Source: an uncultured Alphaproteobacteria bacterium (GTDB lineage: Bacteria > Pseudomonadota > Alphaproteobacteria > Rhodobacterales > Rhodobacteraceae). Taken from it: a stretch of DNA of 64,000 nucleotides. Below the pieces are notes generated by a model that worked only from the letters and a program-made list of their open reading frames with translations, was not told the DNA's origin and made no database searches. The stretch spans positions 1-64,000 of the forward strand of contig CACGMO010000009.1 in the NCBI GenBank assembly GCA_902574225.1, written 5' to 3'. The translations under genes were made by a program, and so were the position numbers. Positions 20,520-30,887 of this stretch are shown one piece after another; the first letter of the stretch is position 1; every line of letters starts with the position of its first letter.

Positions 20520-21148
20520 GGGAAAAATACCGGGTTAGCATTCGGCCTCCATTGAACAAATTTCTTTTGCGATTTATCGAACATTTTGGATTCAACAAAT
20601 GCTTTTAACCAATTTTGAAGTTTTTCCCAGCCAAATTCGTTAAACCACTTAATGTCAATGTTTGCAAATTGTCTAACGAATGGAAATATTGCTACATCGG
20701 CTAACTTTGGTTGCTCGCCAAAAAGGAATTCCCCCTTTATTTTTCTGTCTAGATCAATCAAATATTCTATGACCAAACTTCTACTGACTTTGCTGTCATT
20801 TTGGGGATACCGAGTAGCGTATTTTGTTTTGTCTAAGTTAGGTTTAAATTTTTCCTCAACCTGATTAATCAATCGATATCCTTCAGCGGGCATGTCTAAC
20901 CAGTCATCCGGGTCATTTTTTCTTAAAGCCCAAATCATTATATCCATACTTTCATCAATAATTTTATCTTTTAATTGCAGGCATGGAACAGTACCAGAGT
21001 TGGAAGCCTTCAAGAATTCACGTGGCTTATCCCGCAATACAATTTCTCTTAATTCCACATCAATATGTGATGAAAGCAGGGCCCACCTAGCTCTTATGGC
21101 ATAGGGACATCTACGAAAACTATATAGTATTGGAATGTCTTTACCCAA
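20516..21148 (-). CDS. Glutathione S-transferase family protein
   Basis: ILYSFRRCPYAIRARWAL, SNSGTVPCLQLKDKIIDESMDIMIWAL. Confidence 0.88.
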   Translation of the reverse strand: MGKDIPILYSFRRCPYAIRARWALLSSHIDVELREIVLRDKPREFLKASNSGTVPCLQLKDKIIDESMDIMIWALRKNDPDDWLDMPAEGYRLINQVEEKFKPNLDKTKYATRYPQNDSKVSRSLVIEYLIDLDRKIKGEFLFGEQPKLADVAIFPFVRQFANIDIKWFNEFGWEKLQNWLKAFVESKMFDKSQKKFVQWRPNANPVFFP

Positions 21149-21185
21149 AAAAAACCTCTCTAATTTTTCAATATTTAATCAACAC

Positions 21186-22076
21186 CTAATCTATTTCCAT
21201 GGGAAGACTTTCATCCATAGCCCATTCACTAAGAGAATTATCATAAACTTTCAATTTCTGAAAACCAAGTTGGTAAAACACAAAAGCATTCAATGTGGCT
21301 GCAATACCTCCACCACAGTAGTTAAGTATCTCAATATCCTTTGTAATCTTATGTTTTTCAAAAACCGACAATGCTTCTTTGGGTGATTTTAACATATGCG
21401 TATTTATATCCATCAGATCGCTAAATGGAATATTTATGCTACCTGGAATCCTACCTGGTCTCCCATAACGCGTACTTTCTCCATTGTGAATATCACTTGT
21501 CAGTGCATTAATTAAAATGCACCGATTATCATCCATAGCATCTAATGTTTGTTCCCTGCCCACAAAAAAGCCTTGATTTTTAGAATTTGAGAATACCGAT
21601 TTAGAATATAAATTTTCGCCAGACTCAAGATCATAATTATTTCGTTTCCACTCTCTCAAACCACCATTTAATACGCTAACATTTTTATATCCCAACATGT
21701 AAATCATCCACCAAACCCTCGTGGCCCACTGAAGACCATTTGTTGAATACAAAATAATATGGTAGGGATCACCAATTCCCAACTTACCAAAACTATTACT
21801 TAAGCGCTCAATGTCAGGCAAGGTAAATTTGTATTGACTTTCTGGATCTGAAATCTGGATTTGAAGATCTAGAAATGATGCCCCAGGGATATGTTCCCTT
21901 AAATAATCCTGATGGCCACTCTCAACGTCATAGGGTTTAGAAGGATGATCATCCGTGTAATGCAAAAATGTTGAACAGTCATAAATACGTAAATTCTGAT
22001 TTCCTAAATTTTTCTTAAGCCATTCACATGAAATTATAGCTTCAGGATACTTCCAGCCTATTTCTATTTTTTCCAT
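21186..22076 (-). CDS. Two-domain rhodanese-like sulfurtransferase, paralogue of 13128-13994
   Basis: LREHIPGASFLDLQ, RYGRPGRIPGSINIPF, NYCGGGIAAT, VYDNSLSEWAMDESLPMEID. Confidence 0.85.
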   Translation of the reverse strand: MEKIEIGWKYPEAIISCEWLKKNLGNQNLRIYDCSTFLHYTDDHPSKPYDVESGHQDYLREHIPGASFLDLQIQISDPESQYKFTLPDIERLSNSFGKLGIGDPYHIILYSTNGLQWATRVWWMIYMLGYKNVSVLNGGLREWKRNNYDLESGENLYSKSVFSNSKNQGFFVGREQTLDAMDDNRCILINALTSDIHNGESTRYGRPGRIPGSINIPFSDLMDINTHMLKSPKEALSVFEKHKITKDIEILNYCGGGIAATLNAFVFYQLGFQKLKVYDNSLSEWAMDESLPMEID

Positions 22077-22085
22077 ATTATTACA

Positions 22086-23072
22086 TCAAGGGACTAAATA
22101 TATACTTCCCCCACCCTTTCTAGATTCTAGAGTTTCATGCGCCTTAGATGCATCTTTCAAATCAAATGGCAAAAATTCCGAAACCTTAATTATTTCATCT
22201 CCAAAAGCTTTAAATACAGAAGCTGCCATATTTTCATAGTTTTTCCGATTCCCAAAATAATGAAAAAGTATAGGGCGAGAAATAGATAGTGATTTCTCAG
22301 CTAGTGTACTCATTAAAACGGGTTGGACGGGACCTGATGATTGGCCAAAATTAATGAGATATCCACAATGCGCTAGTGATGATAGAGAAGACTCGAAGGT
22401 GTCATTCCCTACAGAGTCGAAAACTATATCCACACCTTTTCCATTAGTAATATCCAATACTTTCTCACTAAAATTTTTGTCACTCGAAACGAAAGTTTCA
22501 ATACATCCATTCAATTTCGTTTCATCAATTTTCTCTTGTGATCCTACACTTCCTATTACCTTCACACCCATTGCGGATGCCCACTGGCAAAGTAGGCGAC
22601 CAACACCCCCAGACGCGGCTGTTACCAAAATAGTTTTTGATGAGTCAACTAATGTTATACGATTAATAAGCATTTCTACTGTCATCGCTCTCAGGAAATT
22701 TGTCGCAACTAATTCATCGCTTAAGAAATCAGGGATTTTAATTACTTTATCATGGGAAATATTTATATGGGTTGCGTAAGCTCCATATTCTCTTGTGCAA
22801 AATGTCACTCTTTCTCCAATTACAAAGCCTTCGACATTATCGCCAATCTTTTCGACTATACCGCTAGCTTCGCATCCTGGAATGCCGGGTAAAGTCAGTG
22901 TTTTGTAAAGTCCCGATCGCACATACACGTCATGATAGTTTACACCTATAGCCATATTTCTAATTCTAATTTCATTAGCAGAAGGTTCACTGTTGTCCCT
23001 TTCCTGGTAGGACAAGACATCAGAGGAACCATATGCACTTACGATGATTGCCTTTGACAATTTTTTCTCCAA
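22086..23072 (-). CDS. Zinc-independent quinone oxidoreductase / MDR family dehydrogenase
   Basis: VNYHDVYVRSGLY, LPGIPGCEASGIVEKIG, VTAASGGVGRLLCQWASAMG. Confidence 0.9.
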   Translation of the reverse strand: MEKKLSKAIIVSAYGSSDVLSYQERDNSEPSANEIRIRNMAIGVNYHDVYVRSGLYKTLTLPGIPGCEASGIVEKIGDNVEGFVIGERVTFCTREYGAYATHINISHDKVIKIPDFLSDELVATNFLRAMTVEMLINRITLVDSSKTILVTAASGGVGRLLCQWASAMGVKVIGSVGSQEKIDETKLNGCIETFVSSDKNFSEKVLDITNGKGVDIVFDSVGNDTFESSLSSLAHCGYLINFGQSSGPVQPVLMSTLAEKSLSISRPILFHYFGNRKNYENMAASVFKAFGDEIIKVSEFLPFDLKDASKAHETLESRKGGGSIYLVP

Positions 23073-23156
23073 TTCGCTTGTTAAAATTTATAAATAATTT
23101 AAGCTCATATTCTTTGCATGCTAGTCATCACAATTTATTAAAGCAGGAATTAATAT

Positions 23157-24323
23157 ATGAATATTTTACCAGAAATAGACAAAATATCCAATGAACTAAA
23201 AAAAATCTTTAAAGATCTTCACCAGCATCCAGAATTAGGGTTTGAAGAGGTAAGAACATCTGAAATAGTAAAAGAAAAGCTTCAGGATTTTGGAGTGGAT
23301 GAGATACATACAAATATTGGGAAGACAGGAGTAGTAGCTGTAATAAATGGCAAGCAAAAAGGTGGTAATCAAATTGGGTTAAGAGCAGATATGGATGCGC
23401 TCCCAATTGAGGAAACCACTAATCTTGATTATGCATCAAAAAACCCAGGCAAAATGCATGCTTGTGGGCATGATGGGCATACTACAATGTTACTGGGGGC
23501 GGCAAAGCATCTGTGTGAAACCCGCAATTTTAAAGGCAAGGCTATCTTAATTTTTCAACCAGCTGAGGAAGGTCTAGGGGGAGCACGACTTATGCTACGA
23601 GAGGGTTTATTTGAAAAATTTCCATGCTCTGAAATTTATGGAATACATAATTCTCCAAATGGTAGACATAGCGAGATTTCAATATGCAAAGGCAAGGCCA
23701 TGGCTGGTGCTTCTTTTTTTGATATTACAATAAATGCAAAAGGAAGTCATGCTGCTATGCCTCATCAATCTATAGATCCGATTATTATTTGCGCAAACAT
23801 GATTGATCAAATGCAGGCTATAGTTTCAAGAAACACTCCACCTCTAGAAAGCGTTGTCTTATCAATAACTCAGATCCATTCTGGCTCGGCGTACAATGTT
23901 ATTCCTGAGGTAGCTACCCTCTGTGGAACGATACGGTATTTTTCTGAAGAAGTTTATGCGTTAATTGAAGAGCGTGTAAAAGCGATATGCAGAGGGCTTG
24001 AAGCAACCTACAATGTCGAAGTGACTCCTGATCTTCGAAATACTTTTGATGTTCTACATAATGATAACGAACTAAGTGATTGTTATATGGATGCCGCAGA
24101 AGAAATTGTTGGAAAAGAGAATATTATAAGAACTGCACGGCCAGCTACTGGCTCTGAAGACTTTGCAGATATGTTAAAACATGTTAAAGGCGCATACTGT
24201 AGGATAGGCCACAGTGGAACCCAACCGTTACATAGTCCTAAATTTACACTAGATCCAGATATCATTCCAGTGGGTGCATCAGTTTTAGCAAGGCTAGTAG
24301 AAAAGCAATTGCCCACCAATTGA
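23157..24323 (+). CDS. M20 family amidohydrolase (hippurate hydrolase-like)
   Basis: LHQHPELGFEEVRTSEIV, GLRADMDALPI, MHACGHDGHTTMLLGAAK, FQPAEEGLGGARLM. Confidence 0.92.
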   Translation: MNILPEIDKISNELKKIFKDLHQHPELGFEEVRTSEIVKEKLQDFGVDEIHTNIGKTGVVAVINGKQKGGNQIGLRADMDALPIEETTNLDYASKNPGKMHACGHDGHTTMLLGAAKHLCETRNFKGKAILIFQPAEEGLGGARLMLREGLFEKFPCSEIYGIHNSPNGRHSEISICKGKAMAGASFFDITINAKGSHAAMPHQSIDPIIICANMIDQMQAIVSRNTPPLESVVLSITQIHSGSAYNVIPEVATLCGTIRYFSEEVYALIEERVKAICRGLEATYNVEVTPDLRNTFDVLHNDNELSDCYMDAAEEIVGKENIIRTARPATGSEDFADMLKHVKGAYCRIGHSGTQPLHSPKFTLDPDIIPVGASVLARLVEKQLPTN

Positions 24324-24337
24324 TTTATAAGATAAAA

Positions 24338-25936
24338 TCATTTAGCTAGAACGCCTGTTTTTACATTATAATCAACAGCTATCTGGTAAGTTGGATCGTC
24401 ATCGCTGTCTACCATGAGCTGGCCTGTTTTTGTCAAGAGGTCATGACAATCACGGCTTAAGTGACGTAATTTCACCACTCTTCCAGAAACTTGATATTTT
24501 TCAGCAATATCTTCAATGGCTTTCAACGCCGATTGATCAACTACCTTCGACTTAGCAAAATCTAGAATAACTGTTTGCGGGTCATCATCAGGTTTGAAAA
24601 TTTCAACAAAACTTTCGACTGATCCAAAAAAAAGAGGTCCTTCAATATCATAAACCTTAGCTCCCTTTGTTCTTATAGAGGGGCGTTCAACGGCTCGTAT
24701 CCTTATAGCGGAGTTCCAGGCAAATACTAAAGCAGAAACTATAACACCCACTAAAACAGCAACAGCTAAATCTTCGAGAACTGTGACAACGGTTACCAAG
24801 ATGATAACAAGCGCATCTGATTTTGGGATTTTTGTAATTAGGCTTATAGAACTCCAAGCAAAAGTACCAATAACCACCATGAACATAACACCTACCAAAG
24901 CGGCTATTGGTATTGCCTCAATGAGAGCGCTACCATACAAAATAAAGAAAAGTAGAAAAAGGGAGGCTGCCGTAGCAGCAATTCTCGTTCTTCCGCCTGA
25001 TTTGACATTTATCATAGATTGACCAATCATTGCACATCCACCCATTCCACCAAAAAAGCCCGTAATGGTATTTGCAGCACCTTGGGCCATGCACTCTTGT
25101 CTTGTTCCACCTCTTTTATTCGTGATTTCCCCAACAAGGTTGAGTGTCAAAAGACTTTCAATCAATCCGATAGCAGACAAGACTATCGCGTAAGGGAAAA
25201 TGATATATAAAGTTTCTAAATTAATAGGAACCGTTGGAATAGAAAAAAGTGGCAACCCACCAGCCACTGGAGCGAGATCCCCAACCGAGGGAACAGGAAT
25301 ATCAAAATAAATAACAACGAGGCTCACAATAATAATTGCTGCTAAAGGTCCAGGCAAGAGTCGTGTTATTTTTGGTGTGAGCCAAATTAAAACCATTGTA
25401 ATACAGACGATTAAGACTGAGGTGCTTAATAGCATACCACTCATCCATTCCAAATTGCCTTCTGCTGTTTCATATTGAAATTGTCTTATTTGGGCAAGAC
25501 CTATTACTATTGCGAGCCCATTAACAAAACCCAACATCACTGGTTGAGGAACCATCCTAATAAATTTCCCTAACTTAAAAACTCCAGCAAGTATCTGAAG
25601 TATCCCCATAAGGATAACAGTCGCAAATAGGTACTGAACACCATGCTCCGATACAAGGGAAATCATAACAACAGCCAATGCACCTGTTGCGCCCGAGATC
25701 ATCCCCGGCCTTCCACCAAAAAGAGCAGTAACTAAACCAACAATAAACGCAGCATATAATCCAACCAGAGGCTCTACTCCAGCTACGAAAGCAAACGCAA
25801 CTGCTTCAGGTACTAATGCTATAGCTACCGTTAGTCCTGCTAGAATCTCAACTCTTAAAAGTGATATGGAGAGCTGGTTGTTAAGAGTATTATTTTGATA
25901 ACTCTCAGCTAATATTGAAATTGCTGTTTTTATCAC
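24338..25936 (-). CDS. SulP family anion (sulfate/bicarbonate) transporter with STAS domain
   Basis: LVPEAVAFAFVAGVEPLVGLYAAF, NTITGFFGGMGGCAMIGQSMINV, STAS region VILDFAKSKVVDQSALKAIEDI. Confidence 0.92.
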   Translation of the reverse strand: MIKTAISILAESYQNNTLNNQLSISLLRVEILAGLTVAIALVPEAVAFAFVAGVEPLVGLYAAFIVGLVTALFGGRPGMISGATGALAVVMISLVSEHGVQYLFATVILMGILQILAGVFKLGKFIRMVPQPVMLGFVNGLAIVIGLAQIRQFQYETAEGNLEWMSGMLLSTSVLIVCITMVLIWLTPKITRLLPGPLAAIIIVSLVVIYFDIPVPSVGDLAPVAGGLPLFSIPTVPINLETLYIIFPYAIVLSAIGLIESLLTLNLVGEITNKRGGTRQECMAQGAANTITGFFGGMGGCAMIGQSMINVKSGGRTRIAATAASLFLLFFILYGSALIEAIPIAALVGVMFMVVIGTFAWSSISLITKIPKSDALVIILVTVVTVLEDLAVAVLVGVIVSALVFAWNSAIRIRAVERPSIRTKGAKVYDIEGPLFFGSVESFVEIFKPDDDPQTVILDFAKSKVVDQSALKAIEDIAEKYQVSGRVVKLRHLSRDCHDLLTKTGQLMVDSDDDPTYQIAVDYNVKTGVLAK

Positions 25937-26057
25937 GACCGCCTCATTAATAGTTTAAAAAAAAATTTGTATCACTTAATATGGACTTTAAATAAATATG
26001 TAAAGCCTGTTTTCACTATTTAGATAGAATATAAAAAACTTTGTTAGGACTTATTAA

Positions 26058-26909
26058 ATTACTTGCCAGTTAAAAATACCTTCAATTGATAAGCTCGTTG
26101 ACAAAAAAATCCTTGCTTGCCAGCTTCAAAAAGAGGAGCGTTTTTTTCGTTTCTGGAAGGAACAAAATCTATCAAAAACAGATTATATTAGAACTCTAAT
26201 TACTGCGGCATCTGTTTCAAATAATCTGTCATGGATTTTTTTTTCTGCCTATCAATGTGCTATAAGACATCACTTTAATCAAAGAATTAATGGAACTATT
26301 TCACTAGCAGTCAGAGAAATCTCAGATGCTCCGATTAAAACTACTTTTGATAATAAGAAAAATATATTGTTACTAAGTGGTAAGAAATCTTGGTTAGTGA
26401 GCACAAATGTTGACATGATCCTATTGTATGTAAAGCTAGGGGAACCTATCGAGTTTCCACTAAACAACAAGACGCGTTTTCTAAACTCAGTTTTAGTTCC
26501 GCTTTATAAAGAAAAATCGACAATTCGTGAAACGTTTGAGAAAGTAAAATTTCTAAGAAGTTTGAATCAAGGTAGTTTAACATTGAAAAAAACAAAAATA
26601 ATGCCGGAGAATATTTTTTCAGGGAAAAATATCCGTGGTTTCGGTTACATAGAGCAATTTTTTGTTATGCTCTCCTTTGGCATATTTTTTGTTACTAAGG
26701 TCAATAACATAAAATATAAGAGGATATTTTTCAAAGCAGTGAAAGCATTCACTAGTGATTTTAACACACGTAATTCTCCTAAAATGACAGTAAGATTTCA
26801 TAAAAAACACTTTAAAAAAATGATACATATTTTTGATCGTTTACCTGAGAGAAAAGTAATAATTGGTTGGGAATTTGATAAGTATATTTTCTTCAACCTT
26901 CTTAAATAA
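26058..26909 (+). pseudogene. Open frame without a canonical early start; weakly acyl-CoA-dehydrogenase-like, possibly decayed or non-canonically initiated
   Basis: Continuous in-frame translation from ITCQLKIPSIDKLVDKKILACQLQKEERFFRFWKEQN... to ...KYIFFNLLK; first TTG is at 26367, no earlier in-frame ATG/GTG/TTG. Confidence 0.5.
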
Positions 26910-26986
26910 AAAGTTCAATAATTATACCTTTTCAAAGTATAGTTATTGTGGTATGCCTAACATGATAAAATATAAGGAGTATAGAT

Positions 26987-27256
26987 ATGAAGGTTAATTT
27001 ATTCGTCACCATCATGCTTTTTTGTTTTAGTACAACATCTTTTGCCGAAGGACTTTGGACCCATTGGTGTGATCCTAAATCAGCATGGTTTTCTGAAAAG
27101 ATAAGTAGTGGAATTCAAACCGCATCTCTTGATACAGAAACCTTGCTCAAGGTAGATGAACTTACAATTCAGTGTCATTATGAGGTCAATTTGGGTATAT
27201 CAACATACGAAACAGCAAAGTGTAAAAAAGCTCTTGACCTTGTAGGCTATAATTAA
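26987..27256 (+). CDS. Small secreted cysteine-containing protein of unknown function
   Basis: Signal peptide MKVNLFVTIMLFCFSTTSFAEG; RBS AAGGAG upstream. Confidence 0.7.
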   Translation: MKVNLFVTIMLFCFSTTSFAEGLWTHWCDPKSAWFSEKISSGIQTASLDTETLLKVDELTIQCHYEVNLGISTYETAKCKKALDLVGYN

Positions 27257-27289
27257 TTCTTATAAATGTATTATTTCTTTATGGAGAGA

Positions 27290-28000
27290 CTACCAATACT
27301 CTCCATAAGGTCGTAGTTCCACTCTGAAGGACCATGTAGATTTGTCCTGCTTTACGACATTAAAAATCTCTTTTGCTATATTTTTTGGGGAAGCAAAAAA
27401 TTTATCTGGCTTATCTGGGGCAAGACGCGGTCGTGTTCTCGGAGTATCAATTAAAGCGTCTATGATAATATAAGCTATATGTATACCCTTTGGCCCAAAT
27501 TCCCTAGCCATAGACTCTGCTAATATCTTCTGAGCAGATTTAGATGCAGAAAAAAAACCCCATCCATCTTTTCCTCTTTCCGCAGCCGTGTTGCCGGTAA
27601 CAATAATCGTACCACTTTTTTGTTCTAACATTTTTGGAAGAGTCATTTGTGATAAAATAAGTAAGGCGGTTGTGTTAACTCTAAAATTTTTTTCCAAATC
27701 TTCGTAGCTCAAATCAAGGATGGGTCCTCGCGTTCCCAGAGGAGCATTATGTATCACAACTGCAGCTGGCCCAAGGTCGGTTTGTATTTTATTTAATGTT
27801 TTTTGAAAATCCTCTATTTTCCCAACATCGCAAGGATAGGCAGAAGTATTGTCATACTTTTTTTCTAAATATTTGAGATTTTCTTCAGTTCGAGCAATCA
27901 TGGCAACATGGTAGCCATTCTCCGAAAAATAACGTGCTATTTCAGCACCTGTACCGGTTTCTGGTCCAACTCCTGTTAATATACATAATTTTTTATCCAT
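27290..28000 (-). CDS. SDR family oxidoreductase
   Basis: LTGVGPETGTGAEIARYF; N-terminal Rossmann fold; IIVTGNTAAERGKDGWGFFSASKSA. Confidence 0.85.
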   Translation of the reverse strand: MDKKLCILTGVGPETGTGAEIARYFSENGYHVAMIARTEENLKYLEKKYDNTSAYPCDVGKIEDFQKTLNKIQTDLGPAAVVIHNAPLGTRGPILDLSYEDLEKNFRVNTTALLILSQMTLPKMLEQKSGTIIVTGNTAAERGKDGWGFFSASKSAQKILAESMAREFGPKGIHIAYIIIDALIDTPRTRPRLAPDKPDKFFASPKNIAKEIFNVVKQDKSTWSFRVELRPYGEYW

Positions 28001-28625
28001 CTAACTTAAATCTTCTATCCAGTTTTTCATGCCATGCTTTGACTTCTTCAAATTCATCAAAATTCATTTCAATAGCATCCGCCAGCTGTACGACCTCATA
28101 GCCAGTTATATCAGCTATGGTTAACGCTTCACCGGCTACGTACGAGGTTGTATTTAAATGAGCGTTCAATCTCTTGAACAAGATTCTGCACGACTCTATA
28201 CCTCTTCTTGCAATTGCAGGGACCTGTGGTAAATCGTTACGCGTTCCAGGTAAAACTTTTCCTTTGTATCTCTCAAATTTATTTCTCATGCCATTCATAA
28301 GCGGAATATAACCATCAATTTCTAGTCGTCTATTCCACATCTCAATTATTGCTCTTTCTTTAGAAGTCTTTCCAAATAGTTTTTTTGAAGTGTTATTAGT
28401 CTCTTCTAAAAATCTACAGATTGCCACACTTTCGGAAATTGTAGTCCCATCTGCTAATTCAAGAAAGGGAATGCAATGAAACGGATTTAGTGAATTGAAA
28501 GGTTCTTCAAATTGATCTCCATCTCTAACATTAAGTTGCACTATTGGCACCTCAATTCCTGTTTCTTTGAGAAAGAAAGTGACTCTCTTAGAGGCTGGAG
28601 CCAGATCAAATTGATAAAGTTTCAT
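27993..28625 (-). CDS. Glutathione S-transferase family protein
   Basis: LYQFDLAPASKRVTFFLKETG, FHCIPFLELADGTTISESVAICRFLEE. Confidence 0.88.
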   Translation of the reverse strand: MKLYQFDLAPASKRVTFFLKETGIEVPIVQLNVRDGDQFEEPFNSLNPFHCIPFLELADGTTISESVAICRFLEETNNTSKKLFGKTSKERAIIEMWNRRLEIDGYIPLMNGMRNKFERYKGKVLPGTRNDLPQVPAIARRGIESCRILFKRLNAHLNTTSYVAGEALTIADITGYEVVQLADAIEMNFDEFEEVKAWHEKLDRRFKLDG

Positions 28626-28738
28626 TAATTTTTTTCTTTTTTTCGCAAGTAAGCTTAGTTCATATTATGAATTAAACAAATACATAAATATAAATTCGGT
28701 AATTTTTGTCGTTTATAGTATTGGGAAATAGGTTTGGA

Positions 28739-29551
28739 ATGTCGTTAACTTTAAATAATGACAGTGCAGTTGGATTTGCATTGATTGCGTTGAGCCGTTC
28801 ATCAAGTTTGATGAATGAAGCTATGGAACGTTTATCCACTGGAAAAAGAATTAACAGGGCATCTGATGATCCTGCCGGAATTCATCAGGTAATGAGAATT
28901 AATGCAGAAATTCGCGGAATTAACACTGCGTCGAGAAATGCCGCTGATGGACAGTCTTTAGTAGATACTTTGGACACAAGTTTATCCGAAGTGCAATCTA
29001 TCTTGTTGAGAATGCGCGAGCTGACTATCCAAGCTATGAGTGATACGAATTCTGCTGATGATAGGTTAGCTTTAGATTCAGAGTTATCACAACTAGAGCT
29101 TGAAATTACTCGCATCGGTAGCACTACCTCTTTCGGGGGCAAACCAGTATTTGACGGAAACACGCACTATCTTCAGATAGGGCCCCGATCCGGTGACACG
29201 CTAGAAGTTCAGTCCTATACTCTGAGCGCCTCAACGTTGGGATTGAGTCAAGATTTAACATCTAGAAGTAATGCAGAAAACTATCTGGGTATTATTGATA
29301 CTGCGATACAAAATATTAACGAAAAAAGAGGTGCTGCTGGAGCATTGTCAAACAGACTGGATTTCATAATGTCCAACCTAGATAATAGTAAAGTAAACTT
29401 GATCAAATCGAGAAGTAATATTGAAGATGCAGATTTTGCTGCGGAGAGTATGAAATTGGCAAAAGCAAAGATATTGGAACAGGTTGCAATAGCGATGATC
29501 GCTCAGGCGAATGCTAGAATGCAATGGATACTAAAGCTTTTGGAAAATTAA
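28739..29551 (+). CDS. Short flagellin-like protein (D0/D1 only)
   Basis: MERLSTGKRINRASDDPAG, AADGQSLVDTLDTSLSEVQSILLRMRELTIQAMSDTNS, IEDADFAAESMKLAKAKILEQVAIAMIAQAN. Confidence 0.9.
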   Translation: MSLTLNNDSAVGFALIALSRSSSLMNEAMERLSTGKRINRASDDPAGIHQVMRINAEIRGINTASRNAADGQSLVDTLDTSLSEVQSILLRMRELTIQAMSDTNSADDRLALDSELSQLELEITRIGSTTSFGGKPVFDGNTHYLQIGPRSGDTLEVQSYTLSASTLGLSQDLTSRSNAENYLGIIDTAIQNINEKRGAAGALSNRLDFIMSNLDNSKVNLIKSRSNIEDADFAAESMKLAKAKILEQVAIAMIAQANARMQWILKLLEN

Positions 29552-29573
29552 AAAAAAATGTTACATAAAGTAT

Positions 29574-30350
29574 ATGAAGTCTAATGTCGAAAAAATAAGT
29601 ACCTTTCTTTTTGAGGCGCACGAAGCCGGTGATAAATTTGTTAATCTTGAAAAAGGTATGAAACCAAAAGATTTTAATGAAGCTTACCAAATTCAGAAGC
29701 AATTGCGGCAGAAGTTACCACGAGGGCCACTTGGAGGGTACAAAATTGCCCTATCTTCTAAAATACAACAAGACTATCACAAAATTAGTCACCCTGTTTA
29801 TGGTGGTCTATTTAAGAGTGAGATTTTTACGAGTCCTCAGACCATTGTACTAGGAAACTATCATAGAATGAGTGTTGAGTTTGAATTAGCTTTTGAACTA
29901 TCAGACCACATTATAGATCCTACCATTCAAAGAAACTCAGAAAATATTATAAAAGATATTTCAAATGTGATGCCCGCAATCGAGCTTATAGATGATAGAG
30001 GAGCGAATTATGATGGTCTGGATCCACTTTCCCTAGCCTGTGACAACGCGTGGTCTGGTGGCCTAGTTCTAGGAGAGCCAATATACAATTGGCAGGAAAA
30101 GGATTTTCTAGATATACAATCGTCCTGTGAGTGGAACCAAGAGCCAAAATTAACAACTGGCGTGCTTGACGCAAAGCCTTTTGAAAATCTGTGCTGGTTG
30201 ATCAATGAGCTACACTCGAGTAAAAGTGAACTAAACCCTGGAATGATTATAATAACGGGAAGTGTCTTTAAAGTAAGACAAGCAAAGGTAGGGGATAAGA
30301 TAAACCATATCCTTTCTGATCATGGGAAAGTGAGCATTTCAGTAATCTAG
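29574..30350 (+). CDS. 2-keto-4-pentenoate hydratase-like protein
   Basis: DFNEAYQIQKQL...GGYKIALSSKIQQ...HPVYGGLF, VEFELAFELS, PGMIIITGSVF. Confidence 0.8.
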   Translation: MKSNVEKISTFLFEAHEAGDKFVNLEKGMKPKDFNEAYQIQKQLRQKLPRGPLGGYKIALSSKIQQDYHKISHPVYGGLFKSEIFTSPQTIVLGNYHRMSVEFELAFELSDHIIDPTIQRNSENIIKDISNVMPAIELIDDRGANYDGLDPLSLACDNAWSGGLVLGEPIYNWQEKDFLDIQSSCEWNQEPKLTTGVLDAKPFENLCWLINELHSSKSELNPGMIIITGSVFKVRQAKVGDKINHILSDHGKVSISVI

Positions 30351-30379
30351 GAAGTAACTGTTTAATTTGGAGATAATAA

Positions 30380-30886
30380 ATGGAAAGCAACACAAAGTTA
30401 AAGGACGAGCTAACGCAAAAGATTGGAGTTTTAACACGGCGCGAAACAGAAGCTAGGATCATTGCACCTTTTGTAGATGCCCTAATAAAAACCTTTGGCA
30501 AAGAAAAAATAATACCGATTTTAGAAAAAACAGTTATGGAGCTAGCTCGCGATCAAGGCTCATCTCTGGCGAAAGAATATGGCAATGATGTTTCTGCCTT
30601 TCTTGAAACACTAAAGTTCTGGACTCAAGATGGAGCGCTGGAAATAGACTTGCTTGAGAAGAATGACACAAAACTAGATTTCAATGTAACAAGGTGCAGA
30701 TATGCCGAAATGTATAAGGCATTAGGAATACAAGACCTTGGGGCTGTTTTGTCCTGCAATAGAGATGCCGCAATGATTGAAGGATTCAACCAAGATGCAA
30801 GACTTAATCGAGAAACCACTATTATGAGTGGTGGGAAATGCTGTACTTTTAGATACACATTTGAGAAACCCAACGCGCTAAGATAA
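30380..30886 (+). CDS. L-2-amino-thiazoline-4-carboxylic acid hydrolase family protein
   Basis: VTRCRYAEMYKALGIQDLGAVLSCNRDAAMIEGFN...RETTIMSGGKCCTFRY. Confidence 0.72.
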   Translation: MESNTKLKDELTQKIGVLTRRETEARIIAPFVDALIKTFGKEKIIPILEKTVMELARDQGSSLAKEYGNDVSAFLETLKFWTQDGALEIDLLEKNDTKLDFNVTRCRYAEMYKALGIQDLGAVLSCNRDAAMIEGFNQDARLNRETTIMSGGKCCTFRYTFEKPNALR

Positions 30887-30887
30887 G

